DNA from: Chryseobacterium sp. CH21
GTDB lineage: Bacteria; Bacteroidota; Bacteroidia; Flavobacteriales; Weeksellaceae
DNA length: 34,776 bases
Direction: 5' to 3'
NCBI RefSeq assembly: GCF_004119445.1
Contig: NZ_QICI01000047.1
Location: forward strand, 1 to 34,776
Shown: one piece after another, positions 16,096 through 25,900 of the stretch
Numbering within the stretch: position 1 is the first letter of the stretch
How the letters are laid out: each line of letters begins with the position of its first letter
The notes under the pieces: model-generated
What the model was told of the DNA's origin: nothing
Seen by the model: the letters and a program-made list of their open reading frames with translations, nothing else
Database searches by the model: none
Program-made: the position numbers and the translations under genes

Positions 16096-18303
16096 ATGAA
16101 AAGACTATTTCTACTATTCACTTTCTTATTGGGCTTTGCTCAAATGAGGGCGGATGAGGGGATGTGGCTGCTAATGCTCATCAAAAGACTTAACGGTGTT
16201 GATATGCAAAAAGAGGGCTTACATCTTACGCCTGAGGAAATTTATTCTGTGAACAATTCAAGCTTAAAGGATGCTATCGTAAGTTTCGGTGGTTTCTGTA
16301 CAGGTGAGATTGTTTCTGATAAAGGACTTATATTTACTAACCACCACTGTGGATATGGTGCTGTAGCTGCTGCTTCTACACCAGAAAAAGATTATTTGAA
16401 GAACGGTTTCTGGGCAATGAAACAGAAAGACGAATTCAATGCAAAGGATCTTTATGTAAGATTTTTAGTGAGAATGGATGATGCTACACAAAGAATCACT
16501 TCGAAACTAAACAACAATATGACCGGAGCAGAGAGAAAAGCTGTTATTGATGCTGAAACTAAAGCAATCCAGACAGAAAACTCTGAAAACGGAAAATATA
16601 CTGTAGTAGTAAGAGATTTCTTTAACGGAAACGAATTCTACTATTTCGTATATCAGGATTATAAAGATATCAGATTAGTTGGAGCTCCACCTTCATCGTT
16701 AGGAAAATTCGGAGGAGATACAGACAACTGGGAATGGCCAAGACACACAGCAGACTTCACTGTTTTCAGAGTATATGCTGATGCTGCAGGAAATCCTGCT
16801 GAGTATTCTCCAAGCAACACTCCTTTGAAGCCTAAACACTTCCTTCCGGTTTCTCTTAAAGGAATTAAACCTGGTGATTTCTCAATGATCCTGGGTTATC
16901 CTGGAAGAACAAACCGTTACCTGACTTCTTACGGAATTCAGCAAATGGTAACTAAAGATTATCCGGCATGGGTTGAAGCTTCTAAATTGGCTATGGATGT
17001 AATGAAAAAGTACATGGACAAGGATAAAGCTACTCAGCTTAACTATGCTTCTCAATATGCTTCAGTAGCTAACTACTGGAAAAACAGACAGGGAACTATT
17101 GATGCGGTAGAGAAAAACGGAACTATTTCTGACAAACAAAAAATTGAAGAAACTTACAATAAGTGGGCTGCAATGCCTGGAAACGATCAATATAATGGCG
17201 TTTTAGAAGATATTGGCATATACTATAAGCAAGTTTCTGATAGAAATGTTGAAAGAAACTATGCTTCACAATTCTCAAGAAATGCAAAATATATTACCCT
17301 TGCGCTACAGGTAGGTTCTGCACTTAAAACGTATGCTGCACAAGATATGCAAGGTAGATTAGCAATGAAAGCTAAAACTGAAGCGGGTATCAAAGCAGCT
17401 TATGAAAACTTCAACCCATCTTTGGAAGGAGAAATGCTTGCAGCTATGACAAGTCTTTACCAAGCCAGAGTTAAAAACCCGGAAGTTGCTTCTGCTACCA
17501 TTTTAGGTTTAGATGCTAAAACAGTTTCAAATGTGGCATATTCTTCCATCTTCGCTAATAAAACTTCTGCAACGAACTTCTTATTGAATCCGGATGCATT
17601 GAAACTGGATGCTGATCCACTTTGGAAAGCTGCTAACGGAATCATGGCAGACCAAAAGATAAGCATGGAAAGATTTGTTAAAATAGACGACAATTTTGCA
17701 AAAAATAACCGTTTGTTCTTAGCGGGTCTAATGAAAGCTATGCCTGAAAAGAAATTCTACCCGGATGCTAACTCTACCATGAGATTAACTTACGGTACTG
17801 TAGATAAATTACCTATCAGAAATGACAGAAACTACTTCGGGATTACTGATAACTATTATACTGATATGACCGGTCTTGTTGGAAAATACAAGAAAGGTGA
17901 TGAAGAATTCGATCTTCCTCAAAGAGTGATTGATCTTTATAACCTTAAAGATTTCGGACAGTATGCTGATGCTGCAGGATATATGCCTGTAAACTTCCTT
18001 TCTAACAATGATATTACAGGGGGTAACTCTGGTTCTCCGGTAATTGATGGAGACGGAAACCTTATCGGTATTGCTTTCGATGGTAACAGCGAAGCATTAA
18101 GCGGTGATATTGTATTCGAACAGGAATGGCAGAAAACAATCAACGTAGACGTTCGTTTTGTTCTTTGGACAATCGATAAGTATGCGGGTGCAAGAAGATT
18201 AGTTGATGAATTGAAGCTTGTAAGAGGTGAAAATACTCCTGCTGATACAAAAACTAAGAACTCAGGTACTACAACAATGCCTAAGAAAATCAAGAAAAAA
18301 TAA
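16096..18303 (+). CDS. S46 serine dipeptidyl-peptidase, DPP7 type
   Basis: About 735 aa from ATG 16096, which begins a signal peptide (MKRLFLLFTFLLGFAQMRA); the longer frame from 15862 runs antisense to the META gene and is not used. Catalytic features: the His motif IFTNHHCGYGAV near 79-90 and the nucleophile Ser645 in GGNSGSPV. Eighteen residues after the Ser is Gly663 in IAFDGNSEALSGDI. In the S46 family Gly at this place marks DPP7 (hydrophobic or broad P1), while Arg marks the Asp/Glu-specific DPP11. DPP7 releases dipeptides from oligopeptides in the periplasm, feeding peptide catabolism. The C-terminus ends in a Lys-rich tail (KKIKKK). Confidence 0.93.
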   Translation: MKRLFLLFTFLLGFAQMRADEGMWLLMLIKRLNGVDMQKEGLHLTPEEIYSVNNSSLKDAIVSFGGFCTGEIVSDKGLIFTNHHCGYGAVAAASTPEKDYLKNGFWAMKQKDEFNAKDLYVRFLVRMDDATQRITSKLNNNMTGAERKAVIDAETKAIQTENSENGKYTVVVRDFFNGNEFYYFVYQDYKDIRLVGAPPSSLGKFGGDTDNWEWPRHTADFTVFRVYADAAGNPAEYSPSNTPLKPKHFLPVSLKGIKPGDFSMILGYPGRTNRYLTSYGIQQMVTKDYPAWVEASKLAMDVMKKYMDKDKATQLNYASQYASVANYWKNRQGTIDAVEKNGTISDKQKIEETYNKWAAMPGNDQYNGVLEDIGIYYKQVSDRNVERNYASQFSRNAKYITLALQVGSALKTYAAQDMQGRLAMKAKTEAGIKAAYENFNPSLEGEMLAAMTSLYQARVKNPEVASATILGLDAKTVSNVAYSSIFANKTSATNFLLNPDALKLDADPLWKAANGIMADQKISMERFVKIDDNFAKNNRLFLAGLMKAMPEKKFYPDANSTMRLTYGTVDKLPIRNDRNYFGITDNYYTDMTGLVGKYKKGDEEFDLPQRVIDLYNLKDFGQYADAAGYMPVNFLSNNDITGGNSGSPVIDGDGNLIGIAFDGNSEALSGDIVFEQEWQKTINVDVRFVLWTIDKYAGARRLVDELKLVRGENTPADTKTKNSGTTTMPKKIKKK

Positions 18304-18323
18304 TCTTATCTGATATATTTTTG

Positions 18324-18357
18324 AAAACCGTGAATTTACTTTCACGGTTTTTTTATT
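18324..18357 (+). terminator. Intrinsic terminator of the DPP7-type gene
   Basis: AAAACCGTGAA (18324-18334) pairs perfectly with TTCACGGTTTT (18341-18351), loop of 6, followed by further T. It is 20 nt after the peptidase stop. Confidence 0.85.
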
Positions 18358-18379
18358 TTTGATCATTATTTTTTTTATT

Positions 18380-18856
18380 ATGAAACCTCAATCTATTGAA
18401 TTCAATGCCATTATTCAGCAAAACGGAGAAATGAACGCTGCGTTTGTAGAATTTCCTTTTTCTACAGATGAACTATTTAACAAGAAAGGGCAGGTAAAAA
18501 TAAAAGCTCTATTTGATGATAAAGTGGAATATCGTGGAAGTCTGGCTAAAATGAAATCTGATTGTCACATTTTAGGACTAACTCAGGAAATCAGAAAACA
18601 GCTTGGTAAAACCTTTGGCGATGAGGTCTCTGTTTCGCTTATTGAAGACAAAGAAGAAAGAGTGGTCGAAATTGCAGATGATATAGAATTCATCTTTAAT
18701 GAAAATCCAGCAGCAAAAGGTCTATTTGACAAAATGAGTTACACTCACAGAAAAGAATACATCCGCTGGATTGAGGAAGCCAAGAAACCGGAAACAAGAG
18801 AAAACAGAAAGATAAAAATGATCCTGATGATTCTGGATGGAAAAAAGGGGATATAA
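18380..18856 (+). CDS. DUF1905 / YdeI-type (OmdA) domain protein
   Basis: The ATG at 18380 gives 158 aa (MKPQSIEFNAIIQQNGEM...). The N-terminal DUF1905 beta-barrel is visible as FNAIIQQNGEMNAAFVEFPF, KGQVKIKALFDDKVEYRGSL and GDEVSVSLIEDKEER. A C-terminal YdeI/OmdA helical part follows with AKGLFDKMSYTHRKEYIRWI and EEAKKPETRENRKIK, the signature of 'bacteriocin-protection, YdeI or OmpD-associated' proteins. Cytosolic. The upstream T-rich frame (IIIFFI) is not a credible N-terminus because it is read from the terminator tail. Function unclear. Confidence 0.85.
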   Translation: MKPQSIEFNAIIQQNGEMNAAFVEFPFSTDELFNKKGQVKIKALFDDKVEYRGSLAKMKSDCHILGLTQEIRKQLGKTFGDEVSVSLIEDKEERVVEIADDIEFIFNENPAAKGLFDKMSYTHRKEYIRWIEEAKKPETRENRKIKMILMILDGKKGI

Positions 18857-18861
18857 AAAGA

Positions 18862-18879
18862 GCTCAGGAAATCCTGAGC
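18862..18879. terminator. Hairpin terminator shared by convergent genes
   Basis: GCTCAGGA and TCCTGAGC form an 8-bp dyad (two-base spacer, so about 7 bp in practice). On the - strand it is followed by TCTTTTT, placing it after the leftward beta-helix gene; it also lies directly after the rightward gene's stop. Confidence 0.65.
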
Positions 18880-18909
18880 CCTTATATTTTATATTACTCA
18901 ATTTATTAT

Positions 18910-20931
18910 TTAATAAATATCATAAGTACAGATTGGAAAAATAATATCCGCACCATTCACAGTAATAGGAGATGGAATATTAGCTGTAATTACATTCCCT
19001 GCTTTTGCTGCAATTTTAAAACGCACTGTTCCGCCAGTAGTATTAATGTAGAACATTGTTCCAAGAGATAGTTTATTCATATCTCCTGTATTTATTGTAA
19101 ACATTCTTGATCCTGCAACGGCATCCACCGTATATCCTGAGAATGCACTTCCTATTCCTGATTCTTTAATTACCGAAGTTTTCTGGGTATTAAAATTGTA
19201 AAATTTTTCACCCGTATTGAAATTGAATCCAACCATATTGGAATCCGAAGGATCATTCACCGTTGAATACGTTTCTTCAGGAATTTCTAGGAATTTCACC
19301 TTTTCAATTTTTCCTCTGTCTGCTCTGTTAATCATCACCTTTAATCTGCTATTTTCATAAGGTCTCTGAATAATTCCAACATACTTTGCTTCCGGAATGA
19401 ATGACATATTATTCACATAATCGCCATCATCTTCAGCCCCAATCTTAATAATTTTCACATCTGAAGTGATTCCTGGGGCAATCCAATAGTCTTGTGGTCT
19501 GAAATCAAGTAAATCTATCTGAGACTGCAACAAAGTGCTGTCTGTTATAATATTTCTATTTTCATCAAAAAGAACAAATTGCGGATAGCGATGCCATTGT
19601 ACCCATAAATTGGTATTATGATCAATGATTTTAAAGACCTGACAGAATTGGTTATCATAATCAGCATTTGGGAATAAGCCTGAAAGCTCATTAAATGGTT
19701 CCAGATTCTTTACATAAAAATGACTGTCGGAGCCATTGGTTTTTAAGTCTTCACTTAAGTCTTCATCCAATAGAACAATGGGTTTTTCACCGATATATTT
19801 AATCCCATTCTGATCTGTAAAATAAGTAAGATAATGGATTTGATTGGAGTTAAAATTAAACTCGGATCCTCTGTGGAAAATTCCAATTCTTTCTCCTTTT
19901 TTAATTTCAATTCTTGGTTCCGAAATAGAAATCCCAAAACATGGAGCTGCTGAAAAGTCAAAACAAAGTGTTTCCCAAGGTTCTATATCAAGCCCCCATT
20001 CGAATGACTGATTCAGGAAAAGCCATGAATTACAACCATCGGAAATACTGTCTTTCTCAAATTTCACAAATGTTCTTCTGCGGGTAACAGTATTTGCATC
20101 GAGCAATCCGGTAAAAGAACCAAATTCACCACCGATAACACGATTGGCATTTGCCCATCCCTTATTTGTATTTCTTATTACAAATGCATCAAGATTAGAC
20201 TGCATTGACTTTAACTGAATTTCATTCCATGCAAAACCGGAGAATAGCCCCGGTGAATCATTGGCATCACAAACAATTCCTTTTGTAAAGAAAGAAGCTC
20301 CCAAATACATTTTACAGTGCTGCGAGCCCTGAAGTAAAATTCCTATATAATTATCTGAAGAGACATTGGTTCCCGGCGTTCCTGAAATATTGGTGGTAAT
20401 TGTATTTTTAAAACTATTCTGAAAGATTAATGCCGTTTTATTACTTGTTCCTCTATAGAATATTTTATCTACAATAAAGTTGACCGGCTTTTTAAATAAA
20501 ACCGTATCTGTAATTTTATATCCAATTGGACTGTTTCCAACCAAAGTAACAGATTGCAGCTCAAGAGAATATTGTTCTCTTGGGTCATTAGGATCAACAG
20601 ATACAAAGTCATAAAGTCTGTTGACAAAATCCGCCGCTTTTAAGAATGCCTGTGTATCGTCTGTGGTAGAATCTCCTTTTGCTCCAAAAAGCTCAATGTT
20701 AAGAGGTTTTCCTGCCAGAAAGCTTGTTAATGCATAATATTCTCCTTTTCTTTTTCGATAAATAATACCATCACATAAAGCATCTGTCATTGCTACAGGA
20801 TTAGCTTCATGATACCAGTTTGTCACTTTCTGATAGTTTACATTTTCTAAAGAATAGCTGTCTACCAATTGTACTAAATCATCTGCAGGATCTGTGGAAG
20901 TAGGTGAAAAAAAATCGTTTGTAAATTTCAT
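18910..20931 (-). CDS. Pectate-lyase-like right-handed beta-helix protein
   Basis: About 673 aa from ATG 20931. The longer frame from 21009 starts inside the conserved upstream element (21001-21043), so the shorter start is preferred. No signal peptide is visible. After an N-terminal stretch comes the classic beta-helix entry LFGAKGDSTTDDTQAFLKAA, as in tail-spike and GH28/pectate-lyase-like proteins, then many short Asn/Ile-rich turns (YIGILLQGSQHCKMYLGASF, NANRVIGGEFGSFTGLLDAN). The C-terminal third is a different beta-rich part ending IFPICTYDIY. The substrate is probably a polysaccharide, or the protein is structural like a phage tail spike. No phage genes are adjacent. Confidence 0.7.
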   Translation of the reverse strand: MKFTNDFFSPTSTDPADDLVQLVDSYSLENVNYQKVTNWYHEANPVAMTDALCDGIIYRKRKGEYYALTSFLAGKPLNIELFGAKGDSTTDDTQAFLKAADFVNRLYDFVSVDPNDPREQYSLELQSVTLVGNSPIGYKITDTVLFKKPVNFIVDKIFYRGTSNKTALIFQNSFKNTITTNISGTPGTNVSSDNYIGILLQGSQHCKMYLGASFFTKGIVCDANDSPGLFSGFAWNEIQLKSMQSNLDAFVIRNTNKGWANANRVIGGEFGSFTGLLDANTVTRRRTFVKFEKDSISDGCNSWLFLNQSFEWGLDIEPWETLCFDFSAAPCFGISISEPRIEIKKGERIGIFHRGSEFNFNSNQIHYLTYFTDQNGIKYIGEKPIVLLDEDLSEDLKTNGSDSHFYVKNLEPFNELSGLFPNADYDNQFCQVFKIIDHNTNLWVQWHRYPQFVLFDENRNIITDSTLLQSQIDLLDFRPQDYWIAPGITSDVKIIKIGAEDDGDYVNNMSFIPEAKYVGIIQRPYENSRLKVMINRADRGKIEKVKFLEIPEETYSTVNDPSDSNMVGFNFNTGEKFYNFNTQKTSVIKESGIGSAFSGYTVDAVAGSRMFTINTGDMNKLSLGTMFYINTTGGTVRFKIAAKAGNVITANIPSPITVNGADIIFPICTYDIY

Positions 20932-21000
20932 GTTGTTAATATTTATTGATTGTTGGTTAGCTTTAGACAACAATTGATATGGCCATATTTCCTTTTTGTC

Positions 21001-21043
21001 TTGATACAAATATCGTCCTGCACAACGACAAAACTTGACGTAT
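21001..21043 (-). promoter_or_regulatory. 43-bp shared upstream element, copy 1 (beta-helix gene)
   Basis: This stretch matches 22803-22845 at 36 of 43 positions by hand alignment, with the gene-distal 19 bp identical (ATACGTCAAGTTTTGTCGT read on the - strand). The gene-proximal part reads GATATTTGTA. It lies 70 nt before the ATG of the beta-helix gene. Likely a shared promoter/operator. Confidence 0.65.
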
Positions 21044-21069
21044 CATTTATGAAAAAAAATATTTTAAAT

Positions 21070-21077
21070 TATTTTTG
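21070..21077 (+). promoter_or_regulatory. Candidate -7 box for the spondin-type lipoprotein gene
   Basis: TATTTTTG fits TAnnTTTG on the + strand, about 68 nt before the ATG. The nearest TTG upstream is 32 nt away, too far for the usual spacing, so support is partial. Confidence 0.35.
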
Positions 21078-21144
21078 TCAGGATCTCAAAAAGTAGCCGA
21101 CTATAGTTACAGATATCATTTATAACTATAAAAAATTTACTTTT

Positions 21145-22371
21145 ATGAACAAGTTTATTTTCAGAACATCAGTTTTAGCGGCGGCTACTCTAGCTGCATT
21201 TACTCTTTCTTCATGCAGCGATTCTAATGACGACATGATGATGGATATGGGCTTCCAAAGAAGCATCACATTTGAAAATGTGGTGACTCCAAAAGATTTT
21301 GTAGAAAGCGGGAGTTTTCAGGGAACAGGAACTCCTCCTATTATTTTGCCCGGACAATCTGTTTCTATTACATTCAGTGCTGGGAAAACACAAGCCTTAA
21401 TGTTTGCCACTATGTATGGAGCTTCGAAAGATTGGTTTTTTGCTTCTCAGCAACCCGGTATCAAATTGTTCGATGCCAATGGTAATGCCATTACCGGAGA
21501 TGTTTCTTCAAGTGTAAGATTATGGGACAACGGAACTAAAGATGATACTTCCGGACAGGTTGAAAGCAAGCCGATCATGCAGGTTCCCAATGTAAATGCT
21601 TCACAGCTTATGAAGCTCAATCTTGCTTACAATGATGTAAGTTCTGAATTCACCCTTACCATTACCAATACATCCGGCGGAACAGCCAACGAAACTCCTT
21701 TTTCTCCTGGAGTATGGGCGGTTTCCAATTATAATGGTTCTCAGCTGCTGAACAGTGCTCCGTTTTTTACCCCTAACGCTTTATCAAATCCAGAAATAAC
21801 GGATATTGCTCAGATGGGAAATATCAGTAAAATGATGACTAAACTGAATGCCAATACCGGAATTATGACCGGACTTTCTCCTGCATTGGTTGTGGTTTAC
21901 CGTGGCGATAAAAATCCAATTTATGAATTGGGTAAAACAGATACGGGAATGGGATTGAAAGATATTGCACAGTTTGGAAATGTAACCAAGCTTCAAAACA
22001 GCCTTAAATCTCTATCAGGCGTAAAAAGCGTGTATGTGGCAGGAAACGCACCAGTAGCGCCAGGCAGCAAAGTAACAACGAATTTTAACGCTGAACCAGG
22101 AGATAAAATTGCTTATGTAACGATGTTTGGATTCTCTAACGACTGGTTCTTTGCCAATGAACAAAGTATTGATGCTAACACCAAAGGAGATATCAGTTCA
22201 AAAACCTCGTTATTTGATTCAGGTACGGGTATTGACCAATATCCGGGTGCCGGAAATCATCAGGCATTGTTTGGCGGAACTCCACAAAGCGAAAACAAGG
22301 TTATTTCCAAAGTAGGAAGTTTTTATCCTGTTCCTGCTGTTCAGAATATCATTAAAGTAACAGTCAATTAA
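21145..22371 (+). CDS. Spondin-domain lipoprotein with internal duplication
   Basis: 408 aa. The N-terminus has a lipoprotein signal (TSVLAAATLAAFTLSSC, lipobox LSSC), then an Asp/Met-rich linker (SDSNDDMMMDMGF). Two related units follow. Unit 1: RSITFENVVTPKD ... ALMFATMYGASKDWFFASQQ ... GDVSSSVRLWDNGT. Unit 2: KSVYVAGN ... IAYVTMFGFSNDWFFANEQS ... GDISSKTSLFDSGTG. The 'SxDWFFA' and 'lwD.GT' motifs are typical of the spondin_N fold found in many Bacteroidota lipoproteins. Probably outer-membrane attached and ligand or matrix binding. It is divergent to the beta-helix gene. Function unknown. Confidence 0.8.
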   Translation: MNKFIFRTSVLAAATLAAFTLSSCSDSNDDMMMDMGFQRSITFENVVTPKDFVESGSFQGTGTPPIILPGQSVSITFSAGKTQALMFATMYGASKDWFFASQQPGIKLFDANGNAITGDVSSSVRLWDNGTKDDTSGQVESKPIMQVPNVNASQLMKLNLAYNDVSSEFTLTITNTSGGTANETPFSPGVWAVSNYNGSQLLNSAPFFTPNALSNPEITDIAQMGNISKMMTKLNANTGIMTGLSPALVVVYRGDKNPIYELGKTDTGMGLKDIAQFGNVTKLQNSLKSLSGVKSVYVAGNAPVAPGSKVTTNFNAEPGDKIAYVTMFGFSNDWFFANEQSIDANTKGDISSKTSLFDSGTGIDQYPGAGNHQALFGGTPQSENKVISKVGSFYPVPAVQNIIKVTVN

Positions 22372-22389
22372 TCTTCAGATAAAGAAAAG

Positions 22390-22416
22390 GGTCTGGCCAT
22401 ACGGCCAGACCTTTTT
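22390..22416. terminator. Intrinsic terminator after the spondin-type gene
   Basis: GGTCTGGCC (22390-22398), loop ATAC, GGCCAGACC (22403-22411), then five T. The stem is perfect and GC-rich. On the - strand it is followed by CTTTTCTTT, so it may also serve the convergent 96-aa gene. Confidence 0.9.
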
Positions 22417-22456
22417 CTTTCTAATATCCCGAAAAATAAAAGTATATCCACTTTTA

Positions 22457-22747
22457 TTATAGTTTCAGCTTGCCTTCTAAATATTGTTCTCCTCCACCAT
22501 TGGTAACCGTTATAAAACCTTCATAATGGTTCACTTTTATTCCCAGATCATTATTGATTTCCTTAAAATATCCACTTTTATCTTGGTGATAGATGACATC
22601 TCCCTGCCAAAGAAATTTTGCAGACTGACCTGTTTTATTCTGAAAGGAAAGAGCTCTCAATGGATTTACCAATCCACAGGATCTCAGATCTACCACAGCA
22701 CTTTCATGAGGAGCAAAATCTTTAGATAATACAATTGTGTTATTCAT
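22457..22747 (-). CDS. Unrecognised 96-aa protein sharing an upstream element with the beta-helix gene
   Basis: MNNTIVLSKDFAPHESAVVD opens a small protein without a signal peptide. It has alternating hydrophobic strands (AKFLWQGDVIYHQDK, IKVNHYEGFITVTNG) and ends EQYLEGKLKL, so a small all-beta fold is likely. I do not recognise the family. Its 5' region carries the 43-bp element also found before the beta-helix gene, which suggests joint control, with the spondin-type gene lying between them on the other strand. It may be a small accessory or immunity-like protein; that is a guess. Confidence 0.6.
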   Translation of the reverse strand: MNNTIVLSKDFAPHESAVVDLRSCGLVNPLRALSFQNKTGQSAKFLWQGDVIYHQDKSGYFKEINNDLGIKVNHYEGFITVTNGGGEQYLEGKLKL

Positions 22748-22802
22748 TTATTTTTCTTTGCCTTTAGGTGAATTAAAAACTGAGCAATACTTTCTCATTA
22801 CC

Positions 22803-22845
22803 CTGGTACAAATGTCATTCTCCACTACGACAAAACTTGACGTAT
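22803..22845 (-). promoter_or_regulatory. 43-bp shared upstream element, copy 2 (96-aa gene)
   Basis: The sequence matches 21001-21043 at 36 of 43 positions, including an identical 19-bp block (22827-22845). The gene-proximal part reads GACATTTGTA. It lies 56 nt before the ATG at 22747. Same orientation and similar distance as copy 1. Confidence 0.65.
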
Positions 22846-22864
22846 TTATTCAATAAAAAAAAAT

Positions 22865-22896
22865 AAAAGCCCAAGCAGATCCTGTTTGGGCTTTTT
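22865..22896 (-). terminator. Intrinsic terminator of the NRPS-like gene
   Basis: AAAAGCCCAAGCAG and CTGTTTGGGCTTTT pair with one G-T wobble around a short loop; A/T tracts flank both sides. On the - strand it ends in TTTTATTTTT, just past the NRPS-like stop at 22904. Confidence 0.85.
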
Positions 22897-22903
22897 GCAA
22901 TTA

Positions 22904-25900
22904 TCAAATACTATTCAACCGGAATTCCAGGTATTTTAAATAGGAATCCAATATTTTTTTATCAAGTACAGGCTCCTTAATGCCAGAACCTTCCAGATAC
23001 TGAATCACATTGGAACAATCCCATATGTAAGTATTTTGGTAAAGTTCTACAGTGGATAAGCCTTCATGCATATTATCCCTGAAGAGACTTGTCAATGGAT
23101 ACAAACGGTTTTTACTGTCATCTTCCCATTGTTTTCTCCATTCTTTATAAGGAAGATCTTTGAGGGTAAAAGGATAATATTTTTTCATGAGTCCAAAGAA
23201 ATCTTCTAAAGTAAGATTGGTTTCCGGACGGGCAATCAGATTGAATTTTTTACCTATTGCCTCTTTATTTTTTGTGATATGAGCCATAGCTTTGGTCATA
23301 TAATCTACCGTGATAAGACCTTCTCTAAGCTCAGTAAGTGCAGGATATGATTTGAATTCTATACAATTTTTCACCAATCCGGACCACCATTGGTAAGAAG
23401 CACTTGCTCCTGTTTCGCTATGGCACATGGCATATCCAAGACGGTAAGTAATCAACGGTAATCCTTCTTTTGCTGCTAAATCAGCAACGGCTTCCATGAC
23501 CCATTTGCTTCTTACATAGCCAATGTCTTTGCTTACAGACATCAGATTCTGTTCTATATCATCAGATTCAAGCATCACTGTCTTTCCTGTAAACAAATGT
23601 CCCCAGCTGTATACGGAAATGGTTGATAGTAAAGCAAGACATTTGGTTTTTTCAGCTCCTGCCAGTTTTATGATTTCCCTTAATCCTTCTACATTCGGGG
23701 CTTTCATATAGGAATAGGGTTCAATGAAGTTAACTGAGCTTCCTGAATGGTAAATCAGGTCGGTTTGTTTTGCCAGTTGCATGAATTTTTCTTCTGATAA
23801 TCCTAAAGACGGCAAAGCAAGATCTCCGATTACAGGAATAATTCTTGACTTCTGTTGTATGTTTTGAGGGATGTGATATTGTTTAAAGCATCGGTCTATT
23901 TTTTCCATTGCGTAAAACTCGTCCTCCGCTCTTACCAGGCAGTAAATATCCGCATTTGTCGTGTCCAGAAGCTCCTTCAGCAAATGAATTCCTACAAATC
24001 CTGTAACACCTGTTAAAAATATAGTGGCTGGATTTTCCACTTGTTTAGGATCAAATCCTCCCGCAAAAACAGTTCCGGGAGCAAGATAAACATCTTTCTG
24101 CAGCTCAACATAAGGTTCTACATCTTCCGCAGGAATTGCTTCTCTGGTCTCTCTGGATCTGGCAATAAGAACTTCCGATAACTGCTGTAGTACAGGATAC
24201 TGATAAATATCCCGCAAATATACTTTTACATCTAACTTTCTTTGCAAAGCCACCGCTACTGTTGCAACCAACAGAGAATTTCCTCCGATATCAAAAAAAT
24301 TATCTGTGATATTAATGACAGGTCTTTCCAATACTGAGGACCAGATATCTACGGTAATTCGTTCTGTCTCATTAGTGGGAGGCTCCAGTGAAATCAATTC
24401 TTTAGCCTCTTTATCAGCGAGGTCTTTTAAAGCCTGAGTATCCGTTTTACCATTTGCTGTTAAAGGAATTTTATCTATAAAAATAATTTGTGCAGGAATC
24501 ATGTAACCCGGAAGTTCATCTTTCAATGAATTTCTGACTGACGAAATATCCATTGTTACTCCAGGTTCTAATACAATAAAAGCAATCAGATACCGGGTGC
24601 TTCCTTCTGTTTCTTTTCCAATAACAAGAGCTTCTTTGATATTCTTCTGCTGAATCAATGTGCGCTCAATTTCACCCAATTCAACACGGAATCCACGAAT
24701 TTTTATCTGATTATCTATTCTTCCCAAAAATTCAATATCACCATCCGGCTTCCATTTGGCAAGATCTCCGGTCCGGTAGAGCTTTTCTGTTTCATTGAAT
24801 GGATTGGTAATGAATTTAGCATCAGTAAGATCTTTATTATTAAGGTATCCTTCTGCTAGTATATTCCCTCCAATGCATAACTCTCCTACTGCTCCCACCG
24901 GCAATAGCTCCATATTTTCTCCTAAAATGTAAGCTTTCGCATTGGCAATAGGCTTCCCTATCGAGGAAATATATGCCCCGCCGGTATCTTTCACTTTTTT
25001 AAAAGTAGCATATACTGTACATTCTGTGGGGCCATAATAATCTACCAGTTCATAGTTTAATTCGGAAGTAAGCACTGGCTTTAATTTTTCTCCTCCTGTA
25101 AAAAGATATTTCAGTTTCAGATCCTGATAATTACGGGAATCATTAACGACAGACGGAGCCAGAACAGTGGGTACGAAACCATGGGTAATCTGATTTCTTC
25201 TATAAAAATTAACCAAAGCAATTGCATCCGTTCTGTCTTCATTATTGGCCATAAAAATAGTCGCTCCGGAAGTGAGAGCCGACCAGGTTTCCCATACGGA
25301 GATATCAAATGCTAATCCTGCGACAAGAGTCAGTTTTGAACTATGATCCACATGAAAATGATGATTGTGCCAGGTTACCAGATGCTGTATTGCCTGATGG
25401 CTTACCATGACTCCTTTTGGCTTTCCTGTTGAGCCTGACGTATAAATGGTATACGCTAAACTTTTCTGATGAACAGTAATTCCCGGATATTCTGAAGATA
25501 AATGATTAAGATTTTCCATAGTACTCAGATCAAATACTTTACTCTTTTCGGTTTCTGATAAAAAGTCTTTAAGAATTTGATTGGTAATGATAACATCAGC
25601 AGAAGTATCTGAAAGGATATATTCTACTCTTTTGGCTGGGTAGGCAGGATCTATAGGAACATAGGCCGCTCCTGTTTTGACAACACCGAGAACTGCCACA
25701 ATCCATTCTAAAGATCGGTCCAGCCAAATAGGAACATATTTACCTTCTTTAATACCGCGGCTCATTAATAGATTAGCGACCTGATTACTTTTCTGATCTA
25801 AATCCCTGTAGGTAATTTCCTGATCCTGATAAACTGCAGCAGTCTTATCAGGATTAAGAATTGCCTGTTTTCGGAAAAGAGATTCCAATGTTTCTTCATG

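Noticed and set aside
20932..21009. Longer start of the beta-helix protein (from 21009)
   Set aside because: It begins inside the conserved 43-bp upstream element, which is better explained as promoter/operator.
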